A stretch of 38,482 nucleotides of DNA from an uncultured Bacilli bacterium (GCA_947630575.1 CANRIB010000010.1:1-38482), one strand, 5' to 3'; shown: positions 8,102 to 17,070, counted from the first letter of the stretch. Notes: generated by a model not told the origin, from the letters alone. Numbers and translations: made by a program.

Positions 8102-8134
8102 AAAAACCTCATTTCTATTAGTTAAGAAATAAGG
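8102..8134 (-). terminator. Intrinsic terminator after tRNA-Arg
   Basis: On the minus strand CCTTATTTCT pairs over 10 bp (one T-G pair) with AGAAATGAGG, followed by TTTTT. It begins 13 bases past the tRNA 3' end. Confidence 0.85.
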
Positions 8135-8147
8135 ATTAATTCAATTA

Positions 8148-8224
8148 TGGTGTTCTCGGCGGGATTTGAACTCGCGACCTACCCCTTAGGAGGGGGTTGC
8201 TCTATCCAGCTGAGCTACGAGAAC
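8148..8224 (-). tRNA. tRNA-Arg (anticodon CCT), CCA encoded
   Basis: The cloverleaf folds with acceptor GTTCTCG/CGAGAAC, D arm GCTC/GAGC, anticodon stem ACCCC/GGGGT around loop CTCCTAA (anticodon CCT, reading AGG) and T loop TTCAAAT. The discriminator A and the CCA end are encoded at 8148-8151. The T stem (GCGAG/CCCGC) has one A-C mismatch where a G-C pair is usual. It has its own promoter and terminator. In an AT-rich genome this tRNA serves a rare codon. Confidence 0.95.
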
Positions 8225-8230
8225 AGGTTA

Positions 8231-8267
8231 GCAAAATAATTATATAACTATTTTGCATTTTTAACAA
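8231..8267 (-). promoter_or_regulatory. tRNA-Arg promoter overlapped by an inverted repeat
   Basis: On the minus strand: TTGTTA (plus 8262-8267), a 17-base spacer and TATAAT (plus 8239-8244). The -10 region sits inside the inverted repeat GCAAAATA (8231-8238) / TATTTTGC (8249-8256). It lies just beyond the stop of the hydrolase, so the repeat could instead be a weak terminator, but no T tract follows it. Confidence 0.6.
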
Positions 8268-8268
8268 G

Positions 8269-9298
8269 TTATCTTTGTAAATTAGATGTTAGATTAGAAC
8301 TAATAAAGGAACTAATCTCTAAAATACTAGGATAAATTACATCATATAGGCAGTGTACTCCAGGATAAATTGTCGCGTAATAAACAGGACTTAAGTTGTT
8401 TTTTTCATGATAGGCGATTAAGCTAGTAAATATTTGACGTTGGGCTTTTTCAGGTACTAGTTGGTCTTTAATTCCTTGAAGACAATATATAGGAATATTT
8501 AAAGCAAATAGTTTTTGATAAAAAGTGGGTCTTAGAGATAATATTTCCTTATAAGTTTCTATTCCTTCTACTTGATTACCCATGTGAAACTGACCATATT
8601 TTTTAATCTCTCTTTCTTTTTTGCGACTAAATTCATTTTTAGAGGGATTTAAAAAGGCATCATCTAAAGTAAATAAAGGGGAAAATAAGCTTAAACTAGC
8701 AACTTTAGCAGGATTTTCCATAATATATAAAGCACTAATTAGCCCACCCATACAAGTACCAACAAAGTGATAACTTTGATATTTAGCCCCGATTTTATTA
8801 ATTATTTCTTTAATATCATTTTTCATGGTTATAAAAGAACTATCTTTGATAATTGGTCTTGTTATTAATTCATTTAGTTGTTCTTGTTCTTTTAAAGATA
8901 AATCTAAACTAGAAATAAAACTTTTTAAAGCTGGTTTATTATTAGAAAGCAATAAATTACAAATATGTTCTTTTTGTTTTTCATTAAGATGAGGCGCAAT
9001 CAAAGTTAATTGGGCGTGCATTTTTTTTTAAATCAATATTTTTACCACTTTCCCCATGATTGCGAAGATCAATTCTTAGTATGGCGGCCTTATCTTTTAG
9101 GGCAGCACTTAAATATTCGTAGTTTCCTTTAGGGTTATAATACATCTTTTTACCCTCTTTAGTTTTTCCTTTAACTCCTCTTTCATCTTTTGTGTAACCC
9201 CCACTGTGGAGGAGAAGCACTAAATCAGGGCTATTTAGGTTTCCTTCAAGTACGCCTCTAATAATTAAACCTTCAGACAATTGAAATTCAACCGGCAT
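8269..9298 (-). pseudogene. Alpha/beta hydrolase (serine aminopeptidase S33-like), split by a frameshift in an A9 tract
   Basis: Two overlapping frames make up one alpha/beta-hydrolase. The first (8984-9298, 104 aa) has the oxyanion-loop strand LVLLLHSGG and DLRNHGESG. The second (from 9021, 250 aa) carries the nucleophile elbow GTCMGG, the acid region GIKDQLVP and the histidine in GVHCLYD. The junction is a run of nine A on the coding strand (plus 9021-9029); with eight the reading continues D-L-K-K-M-H-A-Q-L-T in one protein of about 342 aa. The elbow has Cys where Ser is usual, so a thiol hydrolase (dienelactone-hydrolase-like) or an inactive enzyme is possible. It could be a true pseudogene, a phase-variable gene, transcriptional slippage or a sequencing error. 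It starts 11 bases after valS. Confidence 0.75.
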
Positions 9299-9309
9299 TT
9301 TTAATCCTT

Positions 9310-11823
9310 CTAAGCTTCTAATTTGGCTAATTTTTCTTTTTCTAAAGCTAATTTTTCTTTTTCACTGGCAACTAAATTTTCGGGAGCTTTATTAACAAAG
9401 TTAGCATTATTTAATAAGTTTTCTCTCTTTTTAATAGATGCTTTTAAGGTTTCTATTTCTTTTAGGAGAGCTAATTTATCTTCTTCGGTTATCTCTTTTT
9501 CATAATAAATTGTTAAATCAAATTCTTTATAAGCTACTTTATAAGATGTTATATTTAATTCTTTATCGGTGATATTGGTAATTTTAAGAATTTTTTTGAT
9601 AAGTTCATAGTTAGAATTATTGTTAAATTTTATTTCTACAGTTTTATCCATATGATTTTCTTGATATATTTTACGATATAATCTTATAAATTCAATCATA
9701 TCCGTAATTCTTTGGGTTTCATCTTTAAATATTTCTTTTTTATTATATATAGGATAAGAGCTAATCATAATATTGGTTGTAGTATCTATTTTACTATATA
9801 TTTCATCAGTTACATAAGGCATAAAAGGATGTAACATCTTTAGAATACCAATTAAAACTTTTTTTAGAACAGTTTTAGTAGTGGAATCATCTAAACTAAA
9901 TTTAGCAAATTCAATATAATTATCACAAAAATCATTATAAATAAAATTGTAAATAGTATTACCAGCATTATTAAGTTCAAATTTATCCATAAATTTAGTT
10001 ACTTCTTTAATTGTTTCATTATATCTAGTTAGAATCCATTTATCTATTTCTTGATAATTATAAGTTTCTTCTTTTAAAGATTCAATATTCATAAGAACAA
10101 AACGAGAAGCATTCCATAGTTTATTAATAAAATTCCAGGTTGATTTTAAGTTTTCTTCATCAAATTTTAAGTCCATACCATTAGATACGGCAGTAGTTAA
10201 ATAAAATCTTAAAGAATCAGCACCATATTTTTCACAGCATTCCATAGGGTCTATGCCATTACCTAAACTTTTGGACATTTTACGGCCTTGTTTATCTCTT
10301 ATGAGACCATGAATTAAACAATATTTAAATGGTCTTTCATTTAAAAATTCTAAGCCTTGGAAAGTCATACGATTAACCCAAAAAGGAATTATATCATAAC
10401 CGGTTACTAAAACATTATTGGGATAATACATTTTTAAGTCTTCTGTATTGTCGGGCCAACCTAAAGTAGAAAATGGCCATAGAGCACTAGAAAACCATGT
10501 ATCTAGAACATCTTCATCTTGATGCCAGCCTTCTTCTTTAGGAGCAGTAAGACCAACATAAACTTCATTATCTTTATACCAAGCAGGAATTCTGTGTCCC
10601 CACCAAAGTTGTCTTGAAATACACCAGTCATAAGTTATTTCCATCCAGTGATTCATGATTTTTTCATAACGTTTAGGAACAAAATTAACTTTAGTATCTT
10701 TATTTTTTTGATTTTCTAAAACACGGTCGGCTAAAGGTCGCATTTTAACAAACCATTGTTTAGAGATAATTGGTTCAATTAAAGCGCCACTTCTTTCACT
10801 AAAAGGAGCATTATGCGTAATATTTTCAACTTCAAGTAACAAACCTTGAGCTTTTAGGTCACCAATTAGTTTTTCTCGAGCAATAAAACGGTCTAAGCCT
10901 TCATAACCTTTGGCAGTATCGGCCATAGTACCATCTAAATTAATACATTTAATAGCTTCTAAATTATGTCTTAAACCTACTTCATAATCATTAGGGTCAT
11001 GATAAGGAGTTATTTTAACACAGCCCGTTCCTTTTTCCATGTCGGCGTGTTCATCTAATATTATGGGTATTTTTTTGCCAACAATAGGTAAAATAACATT
11101 TTGGCCATGATATTTTTTATAACGTTCATCATTAGGATTTACGGCAACCGCGGTATCCCCAAATAAAGTTTCTGGTCTGGTTGTTGCAACATCAAGGTAT
11201 TCATCACTATCCTCAATTTGATATTTTAAATGATAGAAAGCACCTGGGATATCTTTATATATAACTTCTTCATTAGAGAGTGCGGTCATGGCAACTGGGT
11301 CCCAGTTAATAATTCTTTCTCCTTGATAAATTAATCCTTTATTATATAAATCAACAAATACTTTACGAACGGCAGTAGATAAGCCATCATCAAGAGTAAA
11401 TCTTTCTTTGGAATAAGCCAGAGAAAGTCCTAGTTTAGCCCATTGATTATGAATATTTTCGGCATATTCATCTTTCCAAGCCCAAGCATGTTTTAGCCAG
11501 TCTTCTCTTTTTAAACTACGGGGATTAATCCCATTTTCTTTTAATTTTTTATCAACTTTAGCTTGAGTCGCAATCCCAGCATGATCCATGCCTGGCAACC
11601 ATAAAGTATTATAGCCCTGCATCCTTTTATACCGAATAATCGTATCTTGAATACTAGTATCCCAAGCATGACCAATATGTAACTTTCCCGTAACATTTGG
11701 GGGTGGTATTACAATGCAAAATGGCTCTTTAGCTTCTTTATTAGGTTCAAAATAACCATTTTTTTTCCAATTTTCATATTTGTTTTGTTCCACAATTAGA
11801 TGATTATATTTTTTATCTAACAT
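9310..11823 (-). CDS. valS: Valine--tRNA ligase
   Basis: 837 aa; charges tRNA-Val with valine. Class I signatures are present: PPPNVTGKLHIGHA (HIGH at residues 49-52) and KMSKS near residue 515. The editing domain lies between (TTRPETLFGDTAVAVNP). Anticodon-binding helices and the C-terminal coiled-coil arm, rich in Lys/Glu/Leu, follow. The start at 11823 is chosen because AGGAGG precedes MLDKKYN; the longer frame would begin inside the T-box terminator. Expression should rise when uncharged tRNA-Val accumulates, through the T-box at 11841-12034. The length is slightly below that of the usual bacterial enzymes (about 880). Confidence 0.97.
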   Translation of the reverse strand: MLDKKYNHLIVEQNKYENWKKNGYFEPNKEAKEPFCIVIPPPNVTGKLHIGHAWDTSIQDTIIRYKRMQGYNTLWLPGMDHAGIATQAKVDKKLKENGINPRSLKREDWLKHAWAWKDEYAENIHNQWAKLGLSLAYSKERFTLDDGLSTAVRKVFVDLYNKGLIYQGERIINWDPVAMTALSNEEVIYKDIPGAFYHLKYQIEDSDEYLDVATTRPETLFGDTAVAVNPNDERYKKYHGQNVILPIVGKKIPIILDEHADMEKGTGCVKITPYHDPNDYEVGLRHNLEAIKCINLDGTMADTAKGYEGLDRFIAREKLIGDLKAQGLLLEVENITHNAPFSERSGALIEPIISKQWFVKMRPLADRVLENQKNKDTKVNFVPKRYEKIMNHWMEITYDWCISRQLWWGHRIPAWYKDNEVYVGLTAPKEEGWHQDEDVLDTWFSSALWPFSTLGWPDNTEDLKMYYPNNVLVTGYDIIPFWVNRMTFQGLEFLNERPFKYCLIHGLIRDKQGRKMSKSLGNGIDPMECCEKYGADSLRFYLTTAVSNGMDLKFDEENLKSTWNFINKLWNASRFVLMNIESLKEETYNYQEIDKWILTRYNETIKEVTKFMDKFELNNAGNTIYNFIYNDFCDNYIEFAKFSLDDSTTKTVLKKVLIGILKMLHPFMPYVTDEIYSKIDTTTNIMISSYPIYNKKEIFKDETQRITDMIEFIRLYRKIYQENHMDKTVEIKFNNNSNYELIKKILKITNITDKELNITSYKVAYKEFDLTIYYEKEITEEDKLALLKEIETLKASIKKRENLLNNANFVNKAPENLVASEKEKLALEKEKLAKLEA

Positions 11824-11840
11824 TTTATTTCCTCCTCTAA

Positions 11841-12034
11841 AATAAAAAAAGATGGTTACCAAAGGGCGAAAATTTCGCGGTACCACCTTTTATTGTACTT
11901 ATTAATTTTAACGCATTACTGCGGAAATATTTCAACTCCCAAGCAACCTTCAAAAGTATTACTTATCTTTTTACACCTGATTAAAGACTCTCTTTAAAGT
12001 AATAGTTTTTTACTCCTCTTGTTCTTCGTTTTTC
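11841..12034 (-). promoter_or_regulatory. T-box riboswitch of valS
   Basis: The minus strand carries the T-box core AGGTGGTACCGCG (plus 11876-11888), which would pair with the tRNA acceptor end, followed by a terminator hairpin (GGTGGTACC with GGTAACCATC) and a T run at plus 11843-11850. A 5' stem-I candidate pairs ATTACTT with AAGTAAT further upstream. I could not place the specifier codon with confidence; a valine GUN is expected from the downstream gene. Confidence 0.92.
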
Positions 12035-12040
12035 TAATAT

Positions 12041-12069
12041 ATTTTATCAAATAATTGGATATTTTGCAA
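12041..12069 (-). promoter_or_regulatory. Promoter of the valS T-box leader
   Basis: On the minus strand: TTGCAA (plus 12064-12069), a 17-base spacer and TAAAAT (plus 12041-12046), giving a leader of about 210 bases. Confidence 0.7.
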
Positions 12070-12072
12070 GAT

Positions 12073-14229
12073 TTAATTACTTTCGGCTAAATAACCACTG
12101 GAATTTGCAAGATATATTTTATTTGTACTTTTAATTTTAATTGTATAACCATTAGAATTTCTAGTTATTTCATAATCATTTTCATAATATTCACTGATAT
12201 CAATATCATATGATAAAGAGAAACTAGAATTTTTATATTCGCCTATATTTAATTTATTATCTTGAGTAATTAAAACATAATAATCATCATAGAGAATAAT
12301 ATCTTTATATCCTGTGTCATCAATTCTATTGCCTTCAAAGTCATAGATGTAACATTTATGGTCATTATCCATTACTTTTAGATAATTACCATGATAATCA
12401 GTGATTTTATAGCCATATTTATCCGTCACTTTTTGCCCTGCTTCATCTAGTAATTGGTAAGTTCCAGAGCTTTCTTTAACCATATAGTACTCACCCATTT
12501 TTTCTAGTTCGTCATAATTAAAAGGAATAGCACTCGTGACAGAATCACCAATTTTAATCATACCATATTTGTTACTCTTATTTTTGGCCATGACATTTGT
12601 TTCTTTAGCTTCGGCAAACGATAATTTGGCTTCTTTGGTATAGCTTCCAGCATCGACACTCGCATATTTACTTAAGGTTTTATTATCTTTTAAATCATGA
12701 AGAATAATCGTTGGTTTAGCCTCATCAATACTATCTAGGATAAAGACATATCTTTCATTAAAAATAGGAAGCCAGCCTAAATTAGAACTATTATCTACCT
12801 CAACAGTATTTTTGCTATAAAATGATTCTGTTGCAATAGTACAAGTAGTTAAGACTTTAGTATTTTTTTCAATAGTATTTTTATTGGTACAAGAATATTT
12901 ACCTAATAATTCTTCTTTTTCTTCATCTTTATAGAAATATAAATTACCGTCAAAATAATTTAAATAGGCAAGCTCACTGCTTAATTTACCTTCATAAGTA
13001 TTAATCATTTTGCTTTTATCTGCATTTTTATTTTTATATTTAACTTCAATCGTGTTATTTTCTAGATTTAGAGTATATGCTTCTTTTGTTTCAAGTAAAG
13101 TTTTATTTTTATCATATATATTTAAAGGATTATAATTATCATTAGATAATTTAATGCCCTCTTCATTATATTTATTATTATCATAATCTCTAATATATAA
13201 TTTATTATCATTTATTAAGACAAAATAGTCATCTAATAAACTAATAAATTCACTTTTTTCTTCACTTACTAGTTTATTTTCAAAATCATATACATAATAA
13301 CCTTTATTATCAACAACTAAATGATCTTTATTATAACTTTTTATTTCATAATCTACAGGTTTACTTAAAGCTTTTCCATCTTTACTATAAATAGTATACT
13401 TATTTTTTTCTTCTACAACAACATCAGAATCTTTACTAGCCATGCCAATATAGTCATATTTAAATTCTAAAGGAGTTTCATAAATATCATCAATAAATTC
13501 TATTAAGCCATAGTTTCCTTTATCATCTTTTAAAATAACATATTCCGAATCGGCAAAACCTTTAACTAAAGCATATGTTCCCTCTTCTTTTTGTTCTTTT
13601 ATATTGTATAAAATAATTTTTTCTTCTTTAGATGAATTGTCGGCGATAAAAACATAATTATCTAAATATATCGCACTTCTTCTTTCAATTAAAGTTTCGT
13701 CTTCATAAACATTTTTAGGGCCATCAAAATTGTCTTCATTGCTATAACTTGCAACATAGCATTTGTCTTCATCTTTATTTTGACATTCATAGGTGCCTAT
13801 TTCCTTATCATCAGCATTTAAAAATTTTAAAATACCATCTTCATAGATATAATTTTCTTTTTCAACAATAACAACTGGTTCTTTTTCTTTTTCATTATCA
13901 TTACTTTTTTTCTTGCCTAAAGTTAAGACAAGGATGAGTAAAATAGTTAAAAGAATAATTAAAATTATAATGATAATTAAAAGAATTTTTTTCTTTTTGG
14001 GTAAAGATGTCCATTTTTCTTTAAGACTTTTTTTATTTTTCTTAGAAGTTTTTTTAGGTTGTTGTTCCATCACTTCTTCTCTTTCTTTTAGGGTATTTTC
14101 AGTTAAACCTAAATCTTCAGTTAAATCGTTTTTACTGGCACCTTCCATTTCAATGTTTTCAATTGGTTTAGGAATATTTTCCTCAATATCAAATAAATCT
14201 TGTGTTTTTTCTAAATCATTATACTTCAT
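12073..14229 (-). CDS. Single-pass membrane protein with large beta-rich extracellular domain (WG-repeat-like)
   Basis: 718 aa. An acidic cytoplasmic N terminus (about 65 residues) and a Lys-rich stretch precede one Ile/Leu-rich membrane helix (residues about 82-107). The outside part, about 600 residues, consists of recurring beta-hairpin units such as GNYGLIEFIDDIYETPLEFKY, NKYGMIKIGD..SAIPFNYDELE and TYQLLDEAGQKVTDKYGYKI, resembling WG-type repeats of beta-propellers. Two cysteine-bearing units (YECQNKDEDKCYVAS and YSCTNKNTIE...TTCTIA) mark an internal duplication. The gene is alone between the valS leader and rpmF, with an AAGGAG ribosome site. Its role is unknown; envelope sensing or binding is a guess. 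Confidence 0.7.
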   Translation of the reverse strand: MKYNDLEKTQDLFDIEENIPKPIENIEMEGASKNDLTEDLGLTENTLKEREEVMEQQPKKTSKKNKKSLKEKWTSLPKKKKILLIIIIILIILLTILLILVLTLGKKKSNDNEKEKEPVVIVEKENYIYEDGILKFLNADDKEIGTYECQNKDEDKCYVASYSNEDNFDGPKNVYEDETLIERRSAIYLDNYVFIADNSSKEEKIILYNIKEQKEEGTYALVKGFADSEYVILKDDKGNYGLIEFIDDIYETPLEFKYDYIGMASKDSDVVVEEKNKYTIYSKDGKALSKPVDYEIKSYNKDHLVVDNKGYYVYDFENKLVSEEKSEFISLLDDYFVLINDNKLYIRDYDNNKYNEEGIKLSNDNYNPLNIYDKNKTLLETKEAYTLNLENNTIEVKYKNKNADKSKMINTYEGKLSSELAYLNYFDGNLYFYKDEEKEELLGKYSCTNKNTIEKNTKVLTTCTIATESFYSKNTVEVDNSSNLGWLPIFNERYVFILDSIDEAKPTIILHDLKDNKTLSKYASVDAGSYTKEAKLSFAEAKETNVMAKNKSNKYGMIKIGDSVTSAIPFNYDELEKMGEYYMVKESSGTYQLLDEAGQKVTDKYGYKITDYHGNYLKVMDNDHKCYIYDFEGNRIDDTGYKDIILYDDYYVLITQDNKLNIGEYKNSSFSLSYDIDISEYYENDYEITRNSNGYTIKIKSTNKIYLANSSGYLAESN

Positions 14230-14314
14230 TTAAAACACTCCTTTATATTAAGTATAGTATAACACAAATAAAAATAATAATCTAGATTACTAATATGAAA
14301 AAATACTTTTGTAA

Positions 14315-14340
14315 AGAAAAAACTAAACAATTAAGTTTAG
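14315..14340 (-). terminator. Intrinsic terminator of the DUF177-rpmF operon
   Basis: On the minus strand CTAAAC pairs with GTTTAG (plus 14323-14340), followed by TTTTTTC. It lies about 40 bases beyond the rpmF stop. Confidence 0.7.
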
Positions 14341-14381
14341 CTTCATATTTCTTTTTTAAAAAACAAATATTAATTAAGATA

Positions 14382-14567
14382 CTATTCTTCTTCAGTCATC
14401 TTGATAACTTCAGTATCTTTGTAATAACCACATTTAGTACAAGCACGATGTGGTCTTAATGTTTCTCCACATTTAGGACATTTTGTTAATGCTCCAACTG
14501 TTTTTTTAAGATGGGTACGACGCATTCTTTTTTTAGTTTTACTAGTTCTTCTAAAAGGAACTGCCAT
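14382..14567 (-). CDS. rpmF: Large ribosomal subunit protein bL32
   Basis: 61 aa; a small protein of the 50S subunit. It has the classic [10 protein letters not shown] start and a zinc ribbon with cysteines at 30, 33, 43 and 46 (CPKC and CTKC). It lies 4 bases after the DUF177 gene, the widely conserved pairing. The acidic tail (MTEEE) is slightly longer than usual. This is the zinc-binding form of L32. Confidence 0.98.
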   Translation of the reverse strand: MAVPFRRTSKTKKRMRRTHLKKTVGALTKCPKCGETLRPHRACTKCGYYKDTEVIKMTEEE

Positions 14568-14571
14568 ATTC

Positions 14572-15051
14572 TCACTCCTCCCTTTTATCCAATAACTCTT
14601 TTAGCTTTTCAAGTCTTGGATCAATTTCTTCTATTTTTTCACCACCAAGGCTCCAACCTTCACCTTTTAATTCGGCATTTTGGGTTTTAGTAAGCCTCAT
14701 AGGAACTTCCAGAACAATATTTTCCCACAAAATAGGCATAATATCAAGTATATTTTGTTCTTTTTCACAATAAACTTGCAAAAATTCTTCATTTAATTCG
14801 TATTCTTCTTTAATTTTAATATCTAAAGGATAATTAATTTCTTCTAAAGTAACTGTATCATTTAAAGTCATATTGCCAGTTAAATTTAAATCTAAACATA
14901 AATTTTCCATACTGTCATAGCTAATAGAACCTGTAATGTGCATATTATTTAGGGCTAGAATTTCTTTATTATGATAAATATTAGAATCAAAATTTATGTC
15001 TGTATCTAAATATTCTTTTTCTCTTTGTAATTTAACTAAATTTATATTCAT
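14572..15051 (-). CDS. DUF177 (YceD/YlbN) family protein
   Basis: 159 aa. The family is tied to 23S rRNA accumulation and ribosome assembly in bacteria and plastids and is nearly always found directly upstream of rpmF, as here. Visible features are the two-strand pattern [28 protein letters not shown] in mid-protein, and a C-terminal [22 protein letters not shown], the usual ending DPRLAKLKELL. It is divergent from tmcAL, reproducing the Bacillus ylbM-ylbN-rpmF neighbourhood apart from the strand of tmcAL. Confidence 0.9.
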   Translation of the reverse strand: MNINLVKLQREKEYLDTDINFDSNIYHNKEILALNNMHITGSISYDSMENLCLDLNLTGNMTLNDTVTLEEINYPLDIKIKEEYELNEEFLQVYCEKEQNILDIMPILWENIVLEVPMRLTKTQNAELKGEGWSLGGEKIEEIDPRLEKLKELLDKREE

Positions 15052-15189
15052 TTATAACACCTATTAATAATTATAATATATGTTTTAAGAATACACAACT
15101 AAAAAATTTTATTTGTCAAATTTAAGTATAATAAATTATTTTATTTTTAAATTAGGGAGATTTTTTGATATACTTATATTGGTGGTTTT

Positions 15190-16302
15190 ATGAAAGCAGT
15201 AGGTATTATTTGTGAATATAATCCTTTACATAAAGGCCATATTCATCATATAGAAGAAACTAAAAAAATGTTTCCTGGTAGAACAGTTATATTGGTTTTA
15301 AATGGTTATTTTTTGCAAAGAGGAGAAGTAAGTGTTTTATCTAAAGAAAATAAAACGATGCTTTCTTTAATTTATGGAGTAGATTTAGTGGTAGAACTGC
15401 CATTTATTTTTGGAACTCAAAGTGCCGATAATTTTTCTTGGGCCGCGATAACAATTTTAAATCATTTAGGTTGTACAGATATTGTTTTTGGCAGTGAATC
15501 AAATGATGTTGAAATGCTTAAGAAAGCCGCGAAAATGCAAGATAGTGAGGAATATAATAATAAAGTTAAAGAATTATTAGATACTGGTGTTAATTATCCA
15601 ACCGCGCTTGCAAAAGCTTTAGATGTATCTGAAAATATTTTTAATCCTAATGATTTACTCGGAATTTCTTATATTAAAGCTATTATAAAAAATAATTATA
15701 ATATAGAAGTTCACACGATTAAAAGAACAAGTAATTATCATGATTTAGATAGTAATGAAGAAGTTATTAGTGCTAGTAATATTAGAAGAAAAATTAAAAA
15801 TAAAGAAGATATTTCTTTGTTTGTACCAAGAAAAGTATTAAAAAAGATTGAAAATATTTCTTTAGATGATTTATTTCCTTATTTAAAATATAAAATATTA
15901 ACTGATAATAATTTAAGTAATTATTTAACAGTTGACGAGGGAATTGAAAATAGATTAAAAGAAAAGATTATTAATGCACAAGATATTAATGAATTTATAA
16001 GTCTTATTAAAACTAAAAGATATACTTATAATAAAATATGTCGGATGTTTATTCATATTCTACTTAGTATTCCTAAAGATATTAATAAACTTGCTTCAAT
16101 TGAATATATTAAAGTATTGGGTTTTAATAAAAAAGGCAGAGATTATCTTCATAATTTAAATGATATGGAAATAAGTTTAGTGCCAATTCCTAATACTTAT
16201 ACTTATAAATTTGAGATTTTAGCCGCGACTTTATATAGTTTAATTAGTAACAATAATATTATGACATTTGAAAAGAGTAATAAGCCTATTTTTTTAGAAT
16301 AG
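15190..16302 (+). CDS. tmcAL: tRNA(Met) cytidine acetate ligase (YlbM family)
   Basis: 370 aa; makes N4-acetylcytidine at the wobble base of elongator tRNA-Met from acetate and ATP. The N-terminal nucleotidyltransferase fold has the HxGH motif (H14-K-G-H17 in EYNPLHKGHIHH), GYFLQRGEVSVLSK, VFGSES and SASNIRRKI. The C-terminal alpha-helical domain is somewhat shorter than in B. subtilis (about 400 aa in total). Start chosen: the ATG after GGTGG. It is divergent from DUF177-rpmF, supporting the assignment. Confidence 0.93.
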   Translation: MKAVGIICEYNPLHKGHIHHIEETKKMFPGRTVILVLNGYFLQRGEVSVLSKENKTMLSLIYGVDLVVELPFIFGTQSADNFSWAAITILNHLGCTDIVFGSESNDVEMLKKAAKMQDSEEYNNKVKELLDTGVNYPTALAKALDVSENIFNPNDLLGISYIKAIIKNNYNIEVHTIKRTSNYHDLDSNEEVISASNIRRKIKNKEDISLFVPRKVLKKIENISLDDLFPYLKYKILTDNNLSNYLTVDEGIENRLKEKIINAQDINEFISLIKTKRYTYNKICRMFIHILLSIPKDINKLASIEYIKVLGFNKKGRDYLHNLNDMEISLVPIPNTYTYKFEILAATLYSLISNNNIMTFEKSNKPIFLE

Positions 16303-16312
16303 TTATTACTCT

Positions 16313-16963
16313 TTATCTTTTTAAGCTAGAATTGGGTTTTAGTTTTAAGGCTAAATTATTTAGTTCTTTAGGAAAACATAGAACTTCATGAAGTAAAAGA
16401 GAGTTAGTCATGTCTTCATTAGAATTGATATTAGCAGTTAGTTCTTTTAGTTCAGAATTATAAATATAAGATATTTCAAGAACGTCTAAAAGATGGTAAT
16501 AATCTTCTTTTTTTAAAATTAAATTTAAAGTATAATCAAGAACTACTTCTTCACCATTTAATAAACCTAGTAAAAAAGCATGGAGAAATTCAAAATTTCG
16601 TTCAGATTTACAAATAGCAACTCCAATATTTAATTTAGAGTTTAAACTAATGGAGAAAGATTTTTCGTAACATTTTCCATAACGGTTTAAACTGTAAAGT
16701 TCTGGATCTTTATAAAATTCATACATGAGTTTAAAATCTATACCATTAAAATTATACCAATCACCATTTTTTTTAATATGCCATTTTAATCTATTAAGGG
16801 CAGTTGGAGGATTTAAACTAAATTGTTTTAAAACCCATAAAGTTAGTTTTTTAGGTTCTAATGAAATAGGCGCACTCATGTCTTCTTCTTTTCCTTGATA
16901 ATTCATGATAGCATCATATTCTTGAGCTGATACATTGGTGTTTTTGAGAATATATTCGCGCAT
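16313..16963 (-). CDS. Unknown protein with Cys-His-Asp pattern (possible transglutaminase-like fold)
   Basis: 216 aa, not recognised as a named family. C98 in YGKCYEKS, H128 in FEFLHAFLLG and D143 in VVLDYTLN occur in the order and spacing of the papain/transglutaminase-like triad (C at a helix start, H and D on neighbouring strands). The N-terminal 90 residues are helical with a conserved-looking WHIKKNGDWYNFNG. There is no signal peptide or membrane segment, so it is cytoplasmic. It is transcribed alone from a consensus promoter back-to-back with the RNA gene at 17019. The fold is inference. Confidence 0.6.
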   Translation of the reverse strand: MREYILKNTNVSAQEYDAIMNYQGKEEDMSAPISLEPKKLTLWVLKQFSLNPPTALNRLKWHIKKNGDWYNFNGIDFKLMYEFYKDPELYSLNRYGKCYEKSFSISLNSKLNIGVAICKSERNFEFLHAFLLGLLNGEEVVLDYTLNLILKKEDYYHLLDVLEISYIYNSELKELTANINSNEDMTNSLLLHEVLCFPKELNNLALKLKPNSSLKR

Positions 16964-16987
16964 AAAAATTCCCCTTTTTGATTGGGT

Positions 16988-17016
16988 ATTATAACACTTT
17001 TTTATTTTTTAGTCAA
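16988..17016 (-). promoter_or_regulatory. Promoter of the 216-aa gene
   Basis: On the minus strand: TTGACT (plus 11 bases inside the gap, 17011-17016), a 17-base spacer and TATAAT (plus 16988-16993). Its -35 box lies 2 bases from the -35 box of the opposite promoter, within the palindrome GTCAAATTTGAC. Confidence 0.82.
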
Positions 17017-17018
17017 AT

Positions 17019-17047
17019 TTGACATTTAGAAAAAACTATAGTATACT
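17019..17047 (+). promoter_or_regulatory. Promoter of the tandem-pseudoknot RNA
   Basis: TTGACA (17019-17024), a 17-base spacer and TATACT (17042-17047); start site expected near 17054. The -35 box abuts the divergent promoter, so the two may compete for or share a regulator. Confidence 0.85.
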
Positions 17048-17070
17048 TTAATTGCATTAAATGAAATGCA

